DNA of 64,000 bases from Rotaria socialis (Eukaryota; Rotifera; Eurotatoria; Philodinida; Philodinidae), in the NCBI GenBank assembly GCA_905331475.1, contig CAJNYU010000847.1, forward strand, positions 30,502-94,501, read 5' to 3'. The notes beneath the pieces are model-generated. The model was not told where the DNA came from and did not search any database. It worked only from the letters and a program-made list of their open reading frames with translations. Below are positions 1 through 13,427 of this stretch, piece by piece (the stretch's first letter is position 1; every line of letters begins with the position of its first letter). The translations under genes were made by a program, and so were the position numbers.

Positions 1-2473
1 AAGACTTAGAATGTTTTAAAGAATTCAACAATATTTCGAAGTCTTCTTCTTCTTCACAACAAACTATAAACCCATAGCAACGTTTATCAACAAAATCGGA
101 ATATGAAGAAGAGATCAATAATCAACAAAAAGTTAATCAAACCCTAGAAAAAAAATTGTGTTAGCAATGCAAGGAAATTAATAAAAAGATTCATTTATCT
201 GAAGAGTAATTCTCCTGAAGTTAACACTACAAGCTGTGAAATTGTTTACCTTAGGTATTTTTGTAACTAGTATAATGAGACTAATGAATGAATACGAATT
301 TTACATTTGACTCCAGGCATGCCAATTAACAAATATCTTCATATGAGAGCGCTCAGTAATCTCTAAACGTACAAAATATACTTATTCATATCAAGATAAA
401 ATTAAAATATTCTTGAATAATATTGTATCAGCCATTGAATCCAAAGCAATCATTGTTAGTCTTGACTTTGTTAGACAGTAGTTGTTGAATAAATTTCCAC
501 TAGTATTTACATTTTTTCAACTCCACGTATCTTCGATTCATAACTATTTACATTTACATGCTATGTGCATCACTCATGTACATGATCAATCTATTTGTTG
601 ATTTCTTACCTCATTATATACATTCAGCTGTTGACGTAATTTCATCAATAAACCGGAAAATGGTTATATAAATGGAATCTAATTAGTTTGACATTGCTAC
701 CACAATTATGAATGAATTTTATCTCTGATTGATCGTTATATTTGTACATGTCGTCTCACATTACCAATGCATTATATTTGTCCATTCAAAGTGGGAGCTG
801 TATTAATTGGCCTTACAGCTACTGGTAGCAGTCTCATTTCACTCTACTGACCACTTTTGAATGATATATCATCTTCAATTTAGGATGTAACTCTATATAT
901 TTACTATCAAATAGTACATTATATATTGTTATTCAGGATCTCACATCATCATTTGTTATTTGCTCGGTCCACTGATCGAAATATCCAGAAAACATGTCAG
1001 AAGGTGATAAATCGATTATTTTGTTTGCTTGCCTTAAAAATATATATATGTGATATGTTAAGGTCGAAATAAAAAGTAAAATCTAAAAATTAGTCTCATC
1101 ATCAATTTATTAGTATGATTTTTGTTCAAGTTAATATGATTTGTTTCTTTATTTTAGTGTATTTTTTTTTGTCTATCAGCATTAGCATCTAGGTTATTTT
1201 GTGAAATATTGATCAGAGGTTTATTAAACTTGATTAAAAGATTTTTGTAGAACAACAGTATCATACAAGACATATGTGATATTCACTAAATATCATTCGC
1301 TGAAGTACAGCTATGTGCTGAGTGCACAATTTTTACGCAGCGTGCTAGATCTAATCAAGCGTATCTATCTGCTTGTCATTCGCCCTATCACTCATATTGT
1401 TCGGGTCATTTGTTGTTGTTCATCGAAGTGTTTATTCATTTTTCTTTTCACTAAGATCATAGCATAAATGTGGGAAAAATTCTAATGATATACTGGATAT
1501 AATCGCTATAGCCTTCAAAGATATGTTAGCTTTCAATGAGCAACTGTTTATTATGTAACAACTAAAGTTGATGAATGGAACTAGTTTACATATTGCATTC
1601 TTTCTTTATGATTACTAATAATCACATCCAATATTCTATTGATATTAGTAAAAATTTTATATTTAGCGGAAACTATTTATATTTATAACTGAATGAGAAA
1701 GAAATATAAACAGTTGCAACAGACACAATTGAACATTCATGATTATTGATTTCTTCTATGCGTTAACGTCTAGAGCTTTTCGACGTTTATATTACAAGAG
1801 AAGAGGGGAGAGGTCATCTTTCGATGAAGAATCGAATCTAGTATAGTATATTATACTATACTATATAAACTTGCTTGCATTCGTTGGTAAGTGACATCTA
1901 TCTTGAATCAATCAATAGAATAAAATTCATAAATTTAACTATTGAAATATAGTAGAAATACTTTGTAAAAATAAATGCATAAAAATAAAAATGAACATAG
2001 AGATCTGCGTGGTGACGAATTAAAATTGGTCAAATTTGTTCTGTTCTTTTTTCTTCTTTCTTTCTCTATGACTGATTTTGTTTACTTTCTTTGTCATCGA
2101 TAAACTTCATTCTCGTTCTATCGTTCGTGGTTAATATGATCCCATTATTTTGGTGATCGATAAAAGGATGAAGATTTGAACAATGTCATCAGTAGAACAA
2201 CATACAAAACTTACTATGAATAATATTAATGGTTTTTCCCATTAAGGAGAAGCAACAAAAAAAATATTTTCGTCTATTATTGATCAATCATGGAATTTTT
2301 CATCTTCAACATTCCATGTTGATCATATTCATCCAGGCATTTCCCTGAGGATCCTCTCTATGCACATATTTTCTGTTTTTTTTCTTGGATATTTGACAAT
2401 TGCTTCAAGCTTTCTTTTTTCTCATGATAATAAATTTTTTTTCAACCTAGATGAAAATTATATGATTGTTAAC
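1..2473. other. 5' flank of dlg, no gene seen
   Basis: AT-rich sequence with stop codons in all frames and no recognisable protein. It holds a short palindrome (11-bp arms at 1839-1849 and 1853-1863) and a pyrimidine-rich patch near 2040-2080. It presumably carries promoter or 5' UTR sequence of the dlg gene that starts at 2474, but I see no motif that proves this. Confidence 0.5.
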
Positions 2474-5400
2474 ATGCCTGTTCGGAAACAAGGTAAATTA
2501 AAAAATAAAACAAAAAATAAATAAAAACAAAAGGTATTTTTTTTTTCTATTAGACGCTTACCGAGCCTTAGAATTGCTCGAAGAATATTACAATCGTCTT
2601 GATTCCCCAGAAGATAAACCTTTAAAAAATGCCATAGATAGGTAAAGAAATTGTTTTTTTTCAATTAAATATGAAGTTGTAACAATGATTTTTATTCTTT
2701 TTTTTTCAGAGTTATCAAAGTTTTTAAAAGCCGACTTTTTCAAGCATTACTTGGTAAATAATACACTAAAATTGATTAGCTCAATGACAAGCAATCTAAT
2801 ATTTAATATGTATTTATTTTTTAAATTAAATAGATATTCAAGAATTCTATGAATCAATATTACTTGATGAACAACGTGATCGTTCAGCTAAAATGGATGC
2901 CACACTAAATCTAGCTGATGAATGGGAAAAACAACCCATGCTGAATCGAAATATTCGAGTAAATTGTTCTTTATCACAACAGACTAATATTGAAGTCGAA
3001 CTTTTTGCATCTGTTATTCGACGAAGATCATTATAATTAAGATCTAACGCTATTCGACATAGTCGAAACTCGAATGAAATCGACTGCTTACTGATATTTA
3101 TGTGACTTACTTAAAAAAAAGACTGACAATTATATATGACATAGAATGATAGCCCTAAGTTTAGTTTCATCAATACTCGAGATACTAATTACATACCATG
3201 CCTACTTTTTGTCTCGTAGCTATTCGTTATTATAAAGAGAATATTTCTTGTCGAAAACTAGGCTAGTTTTTAGATCAACCAATCTTTTAATTCCGCAGGA
3301 AAAAAAAACATTAGCGTCTCTTTCGTAGATTCCATCAAAATATTAAACAAAACTAAACGACAGTAAGCAATACTTGAGATCTTTTTGCGATCCATTCAAT
3401 CATTTGTCCATGAAAGAGATTAATCAAATTTAGTGCTGGTTGCGCAAGTAGCATAAGAAAAAAAGCTGGATGTATAGTAAAAAAGATTCAGTAGAGATAA
3501 GAGGAAACATATTTTGTAGAATTGCACTAGCCGAATATACGAATAGAATTTATTGACTATCAGTAAACACATACATTGAGACAAATATTGTAGAGTAGAC
3601 TAATTATACGAATATCCTCTATTACAGGTCGATTGATTCAGTTATTTTATTTCAGAGATCGTATACAGAAATCTAGATGCCTGGGATATAGTCAACAGTA
3701 GAATTACCTTTTCTATTTTGTCTGCATCAAAAGAGAAAAGCAATGTGAATCGTGTAACTATTGTAACACAAAGATGTGCCAATTAAATGAAAATTATTAC
3801 GATATAAGCTCAATTTGAAAATGTCTCATTTGTGTTTGTTTAATTTAGAATGGTACACCAGCAATCGAATCACCAATAATAGCATCAGTAGGAACTAATA
3901 ATACAACAATGCCTCGGCCAACCACTATCAAAGAAAATAGTAAGCATCAAGTAACACCAACAGCTTTCTCCCAAGTAGCTGATGTACAAGATGGACTTCA
4001 AAATAATCGTCTGAATACATCAGGGTTGAATTCACCGATTGACATGACACAGTTCAATTATGATGATCATTGGCAAGAAATCGAAATTGATCTTGACCGA
4101 GTAAAAATAAATTGCTAGAATAAAATTTAAAAAAAAAGAAACGTACTTTTCTTCTTTTATTTAAGCCACCTGGCGTTGGTCTTGGATTTTCAATTGCAGG
4201 TGGAACTGATACACCTTGTATTAGTGATTCACCAGCTGTTGTTGTTACACGTATAACCGAAGGTGGCCTTGCTGATCGTGATCAACGATTGAAGTAAAAT
4301 AAACCATTTGAAAATCAAAAATAAACTTTTGCGCGTTTTTTTTCTCTCGCTTAGACTTCATGACATCATTTTACGTGTTAATATCGTCGATTTTACTCAT
4401 ATTGAACATCAAGCAGCTGTTGATGGACTTAAAGCAGCTGGTAATCATGTCACATTAGTAAGTTTATTAGTTTTGTTTGAAGTATCATAGTAACAGATGG
4501 CTTGCTATTTTTTTAGTTGATTCGGCGATTAGCGCCACCTATTATGGAAGAAATCCAATTAAATAAGCCACCAAATGCACATTTAGGCTTTTCAATTGCT
4601 GGTGGCATCAGTCACGAACATGTCAAAGGGTTTGATCTTCATTTATTTATTTTGGCAAAAAACTGGAATTTTTTTTGTTTTTCTGTAGGGATTATGGAAT
4701 ATTTATCACCAATATTATCCCAGGTGGAATCGCTGATAAAAATGGCCGATTAAAAGTTGGCGACCGTCTTATGCATGTGCAATCATTGGTAAGATGGTTA
4801 TATCTAGAAATTGTAATTGAAAATCAAAACATTTTTCTTGATAGAAAAATGGGTATGATTTACAATTTGTCGAACATAAACATGCTGTTGAATCAATACG
4901 ACGTGCATGTGATGAAAGTCAAACAATAACTCTATTAGTCGGTCATCCAACTGATTTTCCAGGAATAGTAGATGTACCAATACAAACTACAAATGGGCAT
5001 CGTTCACCGATACAAAATGATGAACCAGGAGAGCCCCCATTGTAAGTTTGATTTATATATCAATATTCAAATTTGATGAGAAAAATCATTTTTAGGGAAC
5101 GTCGTGTTGTACTTCGTCGTGGTACAACTGGTTTCGGTTTCAATATTGTTGGTGGAGATGGAGAAGAAGGTATTTTTATATTAATCTTGAGAAAGCAACG
5201 AATGCCTGTCATTTATTGTCTACCATCGCTGAGATAAATATTGACAAGATGTCAAATATCTCAGCTCAACTGATGAGAAAAGTCTTTCAACTGATAAATT
5301 GATATCAAGTCAAAAATATGTCTATTTTTATGGACTCAATAGAACTGTGCATACTCTGAAAAGATTTTGCGATGCCATTTTACTGATGCGAAGATATTCT

Positions 5401-8193
5401 ATTTGTGGGGCGTTTTATAACCAAATACTATAATTACACTTACAAACATTAGAACAACAAAAAAACTAGCTTATCGAGTCAAATTTTAAGGATTAGAAGA
5501 TTCTTTTATGATGATTTCCGTTTTTACCATTGGTCTTATTTACGGAAATATCTCGGATAATTGTATAGATTTGACACCATGCATATAAATCGGCAGATTT
5601 GATATTTTGATTTTAAGATGACTGCAAATCAAAAGACCTGAAGGTTTTCATGATAAGAACAACTCTCGTTAAGTTTTGTTTTTGTATGAAATCAAAGATA
5701 AGTTCTGTTAAGAGAAAACAACATTTCCTCCAAATATAAACTATCGTACGAGTGTAGCAATAAGCTAAGGGGAAGAACTTTTTCAAAGTATTTATAGTTC
5801 ATTTGAATCAATATAAAAGACGTCGTCGTCGTCGTCGTCGTCGTCGTCGTGTCTCAGTAGCGATTAATCAATTGAATAAATTCTGTGTGATATATAGGTC
5901 AACAAGTGTAAGTCATAAAAGTTATCAAATCAACTTTCTAGATAAGGAATAAGTCGTTCGAAAAAGAAATGCCGTTACCAATCATAAGAAAACAACTTTT
6001 TCAAGATTTACTGGATGCATTATTGATTAGACTAAGATAGGGAAAGGAAGAAGTCATGCTGCTCTCTATGAATCTTCTACAACTTGAGTCGATTGTCTCA
6101 TGTGTATTTTTCTCCTTTAAAAACACTAATGTCTGTTGTGGAAAAACAAAGTGTACTAGTAGATTTTTCTTTAACGATACCATATAGCTATATATATTTA
6201 TACAGTCTCTTATTTCTTGCTCTTGCTTTTAGGTATTTATATATCCTTCATACAAACGGGTGGTGTAGCAGATAAATCAAGTGAATTACATAAAGGAGAT
6301 CGTATATTATCGGTAAATAATATTGACTTTCGTGGAGTAACTCATGAAGATGCAGCAACAGTGCTGAAAAACTGTGGTGAGACGGCTGATTTACATGTCA
6401 TTTATAAATATGATGGTTTGTATAGCAAAAACAAATGATTTTTCAATATAATGCTTGTTTTTTAATGTATAGATTTTATTCGTTTTGAAAATCGTATTGA
6501 CGAACGTCGAAGTAAAATGACTGGTGAAATAGCTGGCAGTACAGGTAGTTTGAAAACGTCAACAAAACGACAATTTTTTGTTCGGTAAATATTTGTTTTT
6601 TAATTTCTTCGAACAAACCAAAACATCAACTATTTTTAGTGCGGAATTTGATTACGATCCTTCGAAAGATCCAAGTATACCGGGAGATCGTGGTTTATCA
6701 TTTTGTGCAGGTGATATTCTTTATGTAACCAATGCAGCTGATGATTCATGGTGGCAAGCTAAACGTATTACTGATGGACACGAAGGAGATGAATTAGGAA
6801 TAATTCCGTCGAAATCACGAGTTGAGAAGAAAGAGCGTGCTAGACAAAAACGTGTAAACTTCAATCAAGGAAGTAGTAGTCGAGTAAGTGATTATTTTAA
6901 GTGAAAATATTTCAATTTAAGTATTTTTTTTGCTGCTTCTGAAGAGTAATACACTTGATCGAGAAAAGAAGAAGAAAAAAAAATTTGGCTTATTTGGAAA
7001 AAGTGGAGAAAGAAAAGATGCACAATCAGGCGATGATTCAGATAATGAACCAGATAATCTCGAACCTGTGCCATCATATGAAATGGTTACTCAACATGAA
7101 GGTAAATATTTTTCGAAGTCTTATATTCGAATAGTAAAATAAAATAATAATATTCTATCATTTAAACTTGATCGATGTAAAATATCAGTCTGTTGGAAGA
7201 ATATTTTTCCGGTAAAATCTATCTTTAATATCAGTGCGATGTTACAGATAAACTCTAAATAGTTGTTTGATGGCAGGGGAAAATTTCTTGAATGAATTAA
7301 TAGGATCAAAGTTGTTATTTGAAATTTTTAGATTGGCATTTTCAAATCATATGTTTCATTTCTGTTTTTAGTAAATCATACTAGACCGATTATCATATTT
7401 GGTCCATTTAAAGAGCTTCTTAATGATCAACTTCTCAATGATCACCCAGATAAATTTGCTAATTGTGTACCTCGTATGTATCTATAAAAGATTGCTTTGA
7501 AAGACAACGCCATATTTTCTTTCGTTATCTTAGATACAAGTAGACCTAAACGTGAAAAAGAAGTTGACGGACGTGAATATTACTTTGTTTCATCACGTGA
7601 ACAAATGGAAAAAGATATTCAAAATTATCTATTCATTGAAGCTGGAGAATATGGTGGAAATCTCTATGGTACAAGTGTTAGTGCCGTACGAGAAGTTGCT
7701 AATGCTGTAAGCTATTGAGTGCATGAAAGAAATTATATTATATTATTTTGTTATTATAGTCCAAACATTGTATTTTGGATGTAAGTGGCCATGCTATTCG
7801 ACGTTTAATCACAGCTGGTATGTTCCCTATTGCCATCTATGTTAAACCACGTGATGCCAAATGGATTTTGTAAGTTTAATATTTTTATTACTTATATGTT
7901 TTTCTATGAGAATATTCTTTTTCCTATAGAGATAATATGGGAGAAGAAGCAAATGAAGGCGGTGCTCAAAAAACGTATGAAAGAGCACTAACAATTGAAC
8001 AACAATTTGGCGATCTTCTTACCAGTATGCAAAAGCGATTTTTTTTCTAAATTGAAATATAAATAAAATTATTTTTCTTCTAGCTGTCATTGAGGAAGAA
8101 ACGCTTAGTGATGTATATGATCATATCTGCGCAGCTATCGATCGGGAACAATCACTCGATTATGTATGGATACCATCAAAAGAAAAATTCTAA
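2474..8193 (+). CDS. dlg1: Discs-large MAGUK scaffold (L27, three PDZ, SH3, guanylate-kinase-like)
   Basis: Complete DLG-family scaffold of about 850 residues spread over about 18 exons. Exon 1 is 19 nt (MPVRKQ plus one base), the same N-terminus as vertebrate DLG1. The L27 domain follows over 2550-2950 ([13 protein letters not shown]). PDZ1 spans 4166-4457 (carboxylate loop GLGFSIAGG), PDZ2 4517-4960 (LGFSIAGG) and PDZ3 5094-6415 (GFGFNIVGG, split by a 1.06-kb intron). The SH3 ([10 protein letters not shown]) is at 6640-6850, a basic HOOK segment with a run of lysines at 6945-7000, and the guanylate-kinase-like domain at 7371-8190 ([11 protein letters not shown]), ending IPSKEKF. In this family the GK domain binds partners and does not make GDP. 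The protein clusters receptors and polarity proteins at junctions and synapses through C-terminal peptide binding. Most introns are 50-60 nt with GT-AG ends. Identity is very secure; exact ends of the linker exon before PDZ1 (3849-4100) are less so. Confidence 0.95.
5820..5852. repeat. CGT/GTC trinucleotide microsatellite in the PDZ3 intron of dlg
   Basis: About ten uninterrupted CGT units inside the 1.06-kb intron that splits PDZ3. GC-rich against an AT-rich intron. A simple repeat with no coding role. Confidence 0.9.
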
Positions 8194-8684
8194 TGTATAT
8201 TTAATTACATATCTCTCTTATTCATTCTTTTTTCTACTGATTTCTTAAATCGTATCTTATTGTCTCGTCGGAATAAATCGTTCTTTTTTTGTGCACCGAT
8301 GTTGATCTGCTATATTCATTATGTAGATGTATCTTTTTCTCTCTTTCTCACATTTATCTGTCTGCACCGTGTATCTCTTTTTTCTTATAGTATTTTCTTG
8401 TTGAATTTGATCTATATTTGCGACAAAAAGCAAAACTGTTTTTTGTTCTTGTTTGTTTGTTTATGTGTGTGTTGAAAACGAATGTCAACTTTAAAAATGA
8501 TTAGATTACCATGAACGTGTTTTTCTCTTATTCTTTATCCCTTTTTTTGGGAAACTAACATTTCGAATGAATAGTTTTTTTCTCTTTTCAATAATATGAA
8601 ACAAAATGAAAGTTTGGTAGTAAAGAGAAATTAAATAAGTAGCATAAAAATATTCAATTTTTTTTATTAATATTATATATGTAG
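8194..8684. other. Spacer between dlg and ACAD8
   Basis: T-rich sequence that should hold the dlg 3' UTR and the ACAD8 promoter, since both genes point right and lie about 490 nt apart. No further coding sequence is seen. Confidence 0.5.
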
Positions 8685-11600
8685 ATGTATCGATTGAATA
8701 CAGCTTTTTTTCGACATTTATCGTTGTTTCAACGAGGCTCACTGATATCGAATATTGGAAGACATCAGTCGATAAGTCATACGTGTAGCGGTGAGCTTTA
8801 AATTAGAAATAAAATTCTTTCTCATTAACTTTTCAATTTTGAATAGTCGAAGATGCTCTTGATGAAGAGCAAAAAGCTATTCAACAAACGGCCAATCAAT
8901 TCGCTCAAACTGAAATGGCACCTTTTATGTACGAATGGGACCGAACTGTGAGGCAGTATTTACGTTTATTTGTAAAATATATTTTGACATATGAAAATTC
9001 AGGAATACTTTCCCAAAGATACCCTTCGTAAAGCAGCTCAGCTTGGTTTTGCTGCCATTTATTGTCGAGATGAATTCGGTGGAACTGGTGGCACACGGCT
9101 GGATGCATCGCTTATTTTCGAAGCACTATCGCAAGGTTGTGTTAGTACGGCAGCTTATCTCAGCATACACAAGTATGCAGAAAATATTGCATAACACTTT
9201 TCTTTTCTTGTAATGACTACGCTTCGTTTCTAGTATGTGCGCATGGATGATTGATACATTTGGATCTGATGTAAATCGCGCAAAATGGATTCCACGCTTA
9301 GCTACTATGGAGCTATTTAGTTCATATTGTCTTACAGAACCAGGTTTATATATTTTAATGCCAACCGCATATTAACTAAAACTAATGATCGGATTCATAG
9401 CGAGATTATAATTCTATTAATAATTCAAAATATGTACTGTAGGAATGCTATTTTTAACTTAATTTTCATGAGACAACTTAATTTCAATGATATCTATGAT
9501 TGTACTTGATTTTTTGCGAAGTATTTCATGTTAGTAAGTCGCCATTCAGTAGCAATAAATAGTTGATCGTAGTAGAAACTATGTGTTCTAATTTGAGAAC
9601 TTTAGTATTCTGATATCGCAGGTCTTAAAAATATTGATGAGAAGAAATCAAATTCTTCTGTTGATTCATATATGAATTTTCTTATCACTCTATATTCTGT
9701 TTAGGAGCTGGAAGTGACGCTGCTTCGTTAACTACACGAGCTGAACGTAAAGGTGATAAATATATTTTAAATGGAACTAAAGCATTTATTAGTGGTGGTG
9801 GTGAAAGTGATATTTATCTTGTTATGTGTCGAACTGGTGATCAAACACCGAAAGGTATATCCTGTATACTTGTCGAAAAAGATTCACCAGGATTATCGTT
9901 TGGAAAAAAAGAAGAAAAAGTATGGTTTGTTTTACATTCGTGTCCAAGTTCAATGAAACAATTTTCTCTTAGATTGGATGGAATTCACAACCAACACGAC
10001 CAGTAATTATGGATGACTGCGAAGTACCTGTTGAAAATCTCATTGGAAATGAAGGTCAAGGCTTTGAAATAGCTATGCGTGGTTTAAATGGTGGTCGAAT
10101 TAATATTGGTAAATAAAACAATTGTTTCTTGTTTTTTTGAAATTTATTATTCGTTTTTATCTAAACTATTTTAGCTAGTTGTTCACTTGGTGCTGCACAA
10201 GCAAGTATTCAAAAAACTGGTGAATATTTAAAAGTACGAAAACAATTTGGTAAATCTCTTGAACAGTTTCAGGTAGATATTCATAGAAATTCTCTTTCTT
10301 TTGCAATTATTAAACATTGAGCATTCATCTTTTTCAAGCATCTACAATTCAAATTCGCCGAAATGTTTACAAAATTAGTCGCAAGTCGATTATTAGTACG
10401 AAAAGCTGCTTTAGCACTTGATCAAAATTCACCGGATACAGTCACTCTATGTTCAATGGCTAAATTATTCGCTACAGATGCATGTTTCGATGTAAGTATT
10501 GAAATGAATTTCTATTGTCATATATGTAGCATTTTACGATAGAACATCTAACAGATTAAAATGTAACATTATGTGTCCACTATCTCTAAGCTAATGTTAC
10601 CACTAAAAAAGCTCGTTTTTCAATTGTCAGTTCAATTCAATTGAAATTTAAATAAATGTGGAAACTTCGGATTTCATCCGAAAGTTATGTGTACTGCAAG
10701 AAGTGCATGGGATGTATGAGTCATTCTAGAATGTCTGAACACGAAAATTATCATGAGAAACTAGGCAATTTGATTTCTGGATGCAGTTTTTGTGCATTTG
10801 AGACGTTTTTCAGGTGATGNTTGTGCATTTTGAGACGTTTTTCAGGCGATGTTTCATCAGAAAGCTACGGTTTAGCTCAAAACTAATATCAGATTCGGAA
10901 TCAGCGTTAAAAACTGAGTCGATTTATATATGTTGTGAATAGTTCTGAGAAAGATTTATTTTTTGAAAAAACTTCTCTGTACTCCTCCTCAGGGAGGGCC
11001 TGGTCAAAAATGACAATGTTTTCAATAACTCAATCATTTCTTGAGGGATCCTTCTCATCTTCGAACTCGACCGAGATATTCATGAGATTGAACTGTGTGG
11101 AAAATTTCATCACGCTCTGACTCTCCTTTCGCAAGCTATCGTGCCTACGGCCGGCCGGACACACTGACCGATTCTAGAGTGTACTCACTTTTTGAGTACA
11201 CAAAAATGATAGATCTTGACGAAGTTCTTAGAGTTTCGAATTTAGCCCATTTTAGAAACTTCAATCAATTTCTATGATTTTAACAGTTGACAAGTACACG
11301 TTTGAGATTTTGCATCTGACAATTTTCTACTACTGATAACCAAAATATCATTTTTCAGTATTTACTCATGTTCCGAGCGAGAATATACAGCATACTTTAA
11401 GAACACATGGTAAATCTAATCTTCAACGTATTGGTCACTTCTTTGCTTCAGTTGAATTTAAATCCACAGTGCTCATTCTTACACCCCACGATGATAGGAC
11501 ATTAAATCCTAGTTCTAATTTTAAGAAAAATTCTCAACTTCAATCTAACATTTCATGTATCACTCATATTTTCTATTGAAAAAGTTTCATGCTCCACCAT

Positions 11601-12027
11601 TGGAACATTGTTTTAAAACTCATGATTATATTATGATCTTATCTGAAAAGACAAAAGAGAACACATCTGAAAGTATGCGCAACTGAATAGATTAAATATA
11701 GATGTAGAGTCAATATTTAGCAGAGAGACTAAAAGTAAACCTTTGATAAAACGGATCAAATAGAAAATCTTTTAGTTTAATGTATTATAGCAGAATAATT
11801 TTTTTCTAGATCTGTAATCAAGCACTACAAATGCATGGTGGTTATGGATATATAAAATCAACTTCAGTTCAACAATATATGCGCGATTGTCGTGTTCATC
11901 AAATTCTTGAAGGTTAATTAAAATACGAAACTTATGATGTAATCATTTATTTTTATTTTTTGTTGTAGGAACAAATGAAGTAATGCGTTTAATAATCTCT
12001 CGAGATGCATTAAAACGATATCGATAA
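8685..12027 (+). CDS. ACAD8: Isobutyryl-CoA dehydrogenase, mitochondrial (acyl-CoA dehydrogenase family)
   Basis: Acyl-CoA dehydrogenase of about 420 residues, closest by eye to ACAD8, the FAD enzyme that turns isobutyryl-CoA into methacrylyl-CoA in valine breakdown. It starts [15 protein letters not shown], an Arg/Ser/hydrophobic leader typical of mitochondrial import. Family blocks follow in order: [34 protein letters not shown] (FAD/substrate loop), [58 protein letters not shown], and HQILEGTNEVMR. The glutamate in the last block is the usual catalytic base position. A 1.3-kb intron (10492-11809) holds an N at 10820; the other introns are short. Exon 1 (targeting peptide) is separated by a 56-nt intron from the conserved domain. 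Other short-branched-chain ACADs are possible but match less well. Confidence 0.93.
10492..11809 (+). other. Long ACAD8 intron with duplicated segment around an N
   Basis: Intron between codons for FATDACFD and [11 protein letters not shown]. It contains a near-identical 30-nt segment twice (10791-10819 and 10821-10851), separated by the single N at 10820, and a short hairpin near 11178-11200 (gtgtactc / gagtacac). No conserved protein was recognised in it. Confidence 0.7.
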
Positions 12028-13427
12028 TAATTATATTTTCTATTTTTGGTTGCTTTCTATGTGTAATTATTATCAGAATAGAACGGAAAAAAATGATAAC
12101 AACTTTTAAATTGAAATAGTTCAGATGAATTGTTGTTTTGATTTATTAGCACAATCTATTTGAACAATGTAATATAGGTCGCATTCAAAACAATTTTTTT
12201 TATCTATATTCATTCAATAAATCTCGATCCATTTATTTTTATCCAAAGTTACATGAATTCGTGCCATCAAAACACGTAGTAAACAAGACAAGAGCAGTCA
12301 AAATAATATGGTTTGCCTCAAAAATTATAAAGTAATAGCCTATAAGCAATAAGGCTAAGATAATATGAAATCAAAACGACCAAATTCTTGTACGGAAAGA
12401 TTCAATAGAATTAGTTTATTCCAATTTATAGACTATATATTCATTTTGGTTACAAATATTGAGAGTTTTTATATGGAATAAATAAAGCAGAATCTTGCCA
12501 TTGGTATTTTTTTTCTCTGATTGCTCTAATCAGCAGAGAACATTCGATTATTTGTTGTATACTCTATCTATTTACTAAGATTTTAAACCCTCTTAATCTT
12601 TATTCTATATAAAACGTTCATGAATTTTGCAATAGATTCGGAATGAAATTGACAAAAAAAAATGGCATCTTGATAAGAAATCAAATGTATTCGCTTTTGT
12701 TTTCATTCGTACTCCACTATATCAGTATTCTTTTGTATATATATATATATATATTCAGCACCATCTAGATGATTCCTTATCAATGCGATTTACCAGGACA
12801 ACAAACAATAAGGAAGAGACATTTACGATACATTGAGTTGGGACTATTTCTTTTCTTTTTTTCTTACTTGTGTCTTTTCTCGGGATTTTTTTCTTTTTCT
12901 TTTCTGTGACACGAAGGAGACAAAAATCGATTGCATCGCCTATACTGTTGATATGACGTATACGATTCATTTGCTCCTCGAGAGAGTCATACGATAGAGA
13001 AGCAAACTTCATCTTTGCTACTATTCATTCAGATAAAGTTAACTCTTCTTGATCTAATTGAGTAAGTAAACAGAAGGGTTAAATGTTATTATAAAAGCAG
13101 AAGAAGAGGGAGAAGAAGAACAAGAAGAAGGAAAAAGAAACCGTAACATACACATATTGTCACAGTTTACGTCGTTATAACCATAGTACATGTGTTCTAA
13201 GGAATGGAGTGATGATAGAGGAAAAGAATGTTGTTCCTTATTTCTTATTCTTCTCTTTTCTTTTCTTTTCTTTTTCTGATGCGTATTCGTCTACTACTGC
13301 TGTTGCCTTTCCATCGATCGTCGTTTATTGTCTCGTAAAATACAAGATATAAACTGTAGATCATTAGCACAGTGTAGTTGGTCTGTCGTCAAACTAACTG
13401 CTGGATAAAGCAATTATCAGTAGGATC
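12028..13427. other. Spacer between ACAD8 and the nicotinic receptor gene
   Basis: Non-coding as far as I can tell. It holds a (TA)n run at about 12736-12756, a purine-rich GAA/AAG-type stretch at 13098-13140 and a TTTTC-repeat patch at 13250-13277. The part near 13400 is likely promoter or 5' UTR of the receptor gene. Confidence 0.5.
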
